Virus record (IMG/VR): IMGVR_UViG_3300017917_001687
Location: 1 to 64,000 of that record
Origin: a virus
Length of the DNA: 64,000 bases
Strand: one strand, 5' to 3'
Part shown: positions 63,898 to 64,000 of the stretch, piece by piece
Layout of the letters: every line of letters begins with the position of its first letter
Numbering within the stretch: the stretch's first letter is position 1
Made by a program: the position numbers and the translations under genes
Notes under the pieces: model-generated
Databases searched by the model: none
Told to the model about the DNA's origin: nothing
Seen by the model: only the letters and a program-made list of their open reading frames with translations

Positions 63898-64000
63898 ATG
63901 GCAATAGGAAGTTACGGAATTATAAGACCAGCAGATGTATCTCCAGAAGATGTAGAAATATATTACCACTACGTGGCAAATAGAACATCTACCTCTGAAG
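63898..64000 (+). CDS. Structural protein, 3' end outside window
   Basis: ATG at 63898 opens a frame still running at the window edge: MAIGSYGIIRPADVSPEDVE, then IYYHYVANRTSTSE. It has its own late box and continues the wedge/fibre block. Only 34 residues are visible, so no family can be assigned. Confidence 0.65.
   Translation, partial: MAIGSYGIIRPADVSPEDVEIYYHYVANRTSTSE

Noticed and set aside
1-64000. tRNA genes
   Set aside because: No cloverleaf with T-loop GTTCRA and acceptor stem was seen in the short intergenic gaps; the 30431-30536 fold lacks tRNA signatures.

Overview
The window is a 64 kb stretch of an AT-rich tailed-phage genome. It belongs to a contractile-tailed (myovirus) phage distantly related to T4. 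The evidence is a T4-type replication set (family B DNA polymerase, gp32-like SSB, UvsX/RecA recombinase, RNase H-like 5' nuclease, gp41/DnaB-like helicase) next to a T4-type tail set (sheath gp18, tube gp19, gp25, gp6, a LysM/gp53-like wedge protein, a gp13-like neck protein). The likely host is a member of Bacteroidota; this is inferred, not proven. The pointers are A-rich leaders without Shine-Dalgarno sequences, two TAnnTTTG-type boxes, a DUF5522 gene, and abundant LamG, PKD and DUF5122 domains. No tRNA, CRISPR array, integrase, insertion sequence or lysis gene was recognised.

Layout. 1-8323: distal fibre/adhesin block. It holds a giant collagen-like fibre (5' end outside the window), three tandem LamG-like adhesins with a small gene between two of them, and a fibre protein. 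8394-17518: glycan-modification block of a GT9-like transferase, a GT-B transferase, and a single 2287-residue protein that strings together about nine methyltransferase and glycosyltransferase domains. 17533-24041: a small virion-like gene, DNA polymerase, a gp13-like neck gene (minus strand), a small plus-strand gene and a SNF2-family helicase (minus strand). 24042-32128: neck/tail-completion genes, a 15-codon ORF joined by TAATG at both ends, a beta-propeller gene with a frame break, a small minus-strand DNA-binding-like gene, sheath, tube, and the tail-assembly chaperone with a probable +1 frameshift. 32140-45026: tape measure and very large baseplate proteins. 45068-46272: three small genes, one Dps-like. 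46366-53598: replication and nucleotide metabolism, including a B12-dependent (class II) ribonucleotide reductase coupled to DUF5522. 53640-64000: baseplate wedge (gp25, gp6, then large wedge/fibre-network proteins), cut by the window end.

How it fits together. Structural genes are mostly preceded by the motif WATATTTATW a few to about 45 bases before the start codon, on both strands and in the gene's orientation. This is probably the phage's late promoter and reads opposite to the T4 late TATAAATA. The replication genes lack it. The most unusual system is the glycan block: seven glycosyltransferase and four methyltransferase activities lie directly downstream of a fibre whose repeat places Ser at every third residue. 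This suggests phage-encoded, methyl-capped glycosylation of the virion fibre or another phage or host target. Other points of interest are two frame breaks (one a good +1 frameshift candidate), a folded-RNA/cruciform candidate between sheath and tube, and a 13-bp hairpin between the SSB and recombinase genes.
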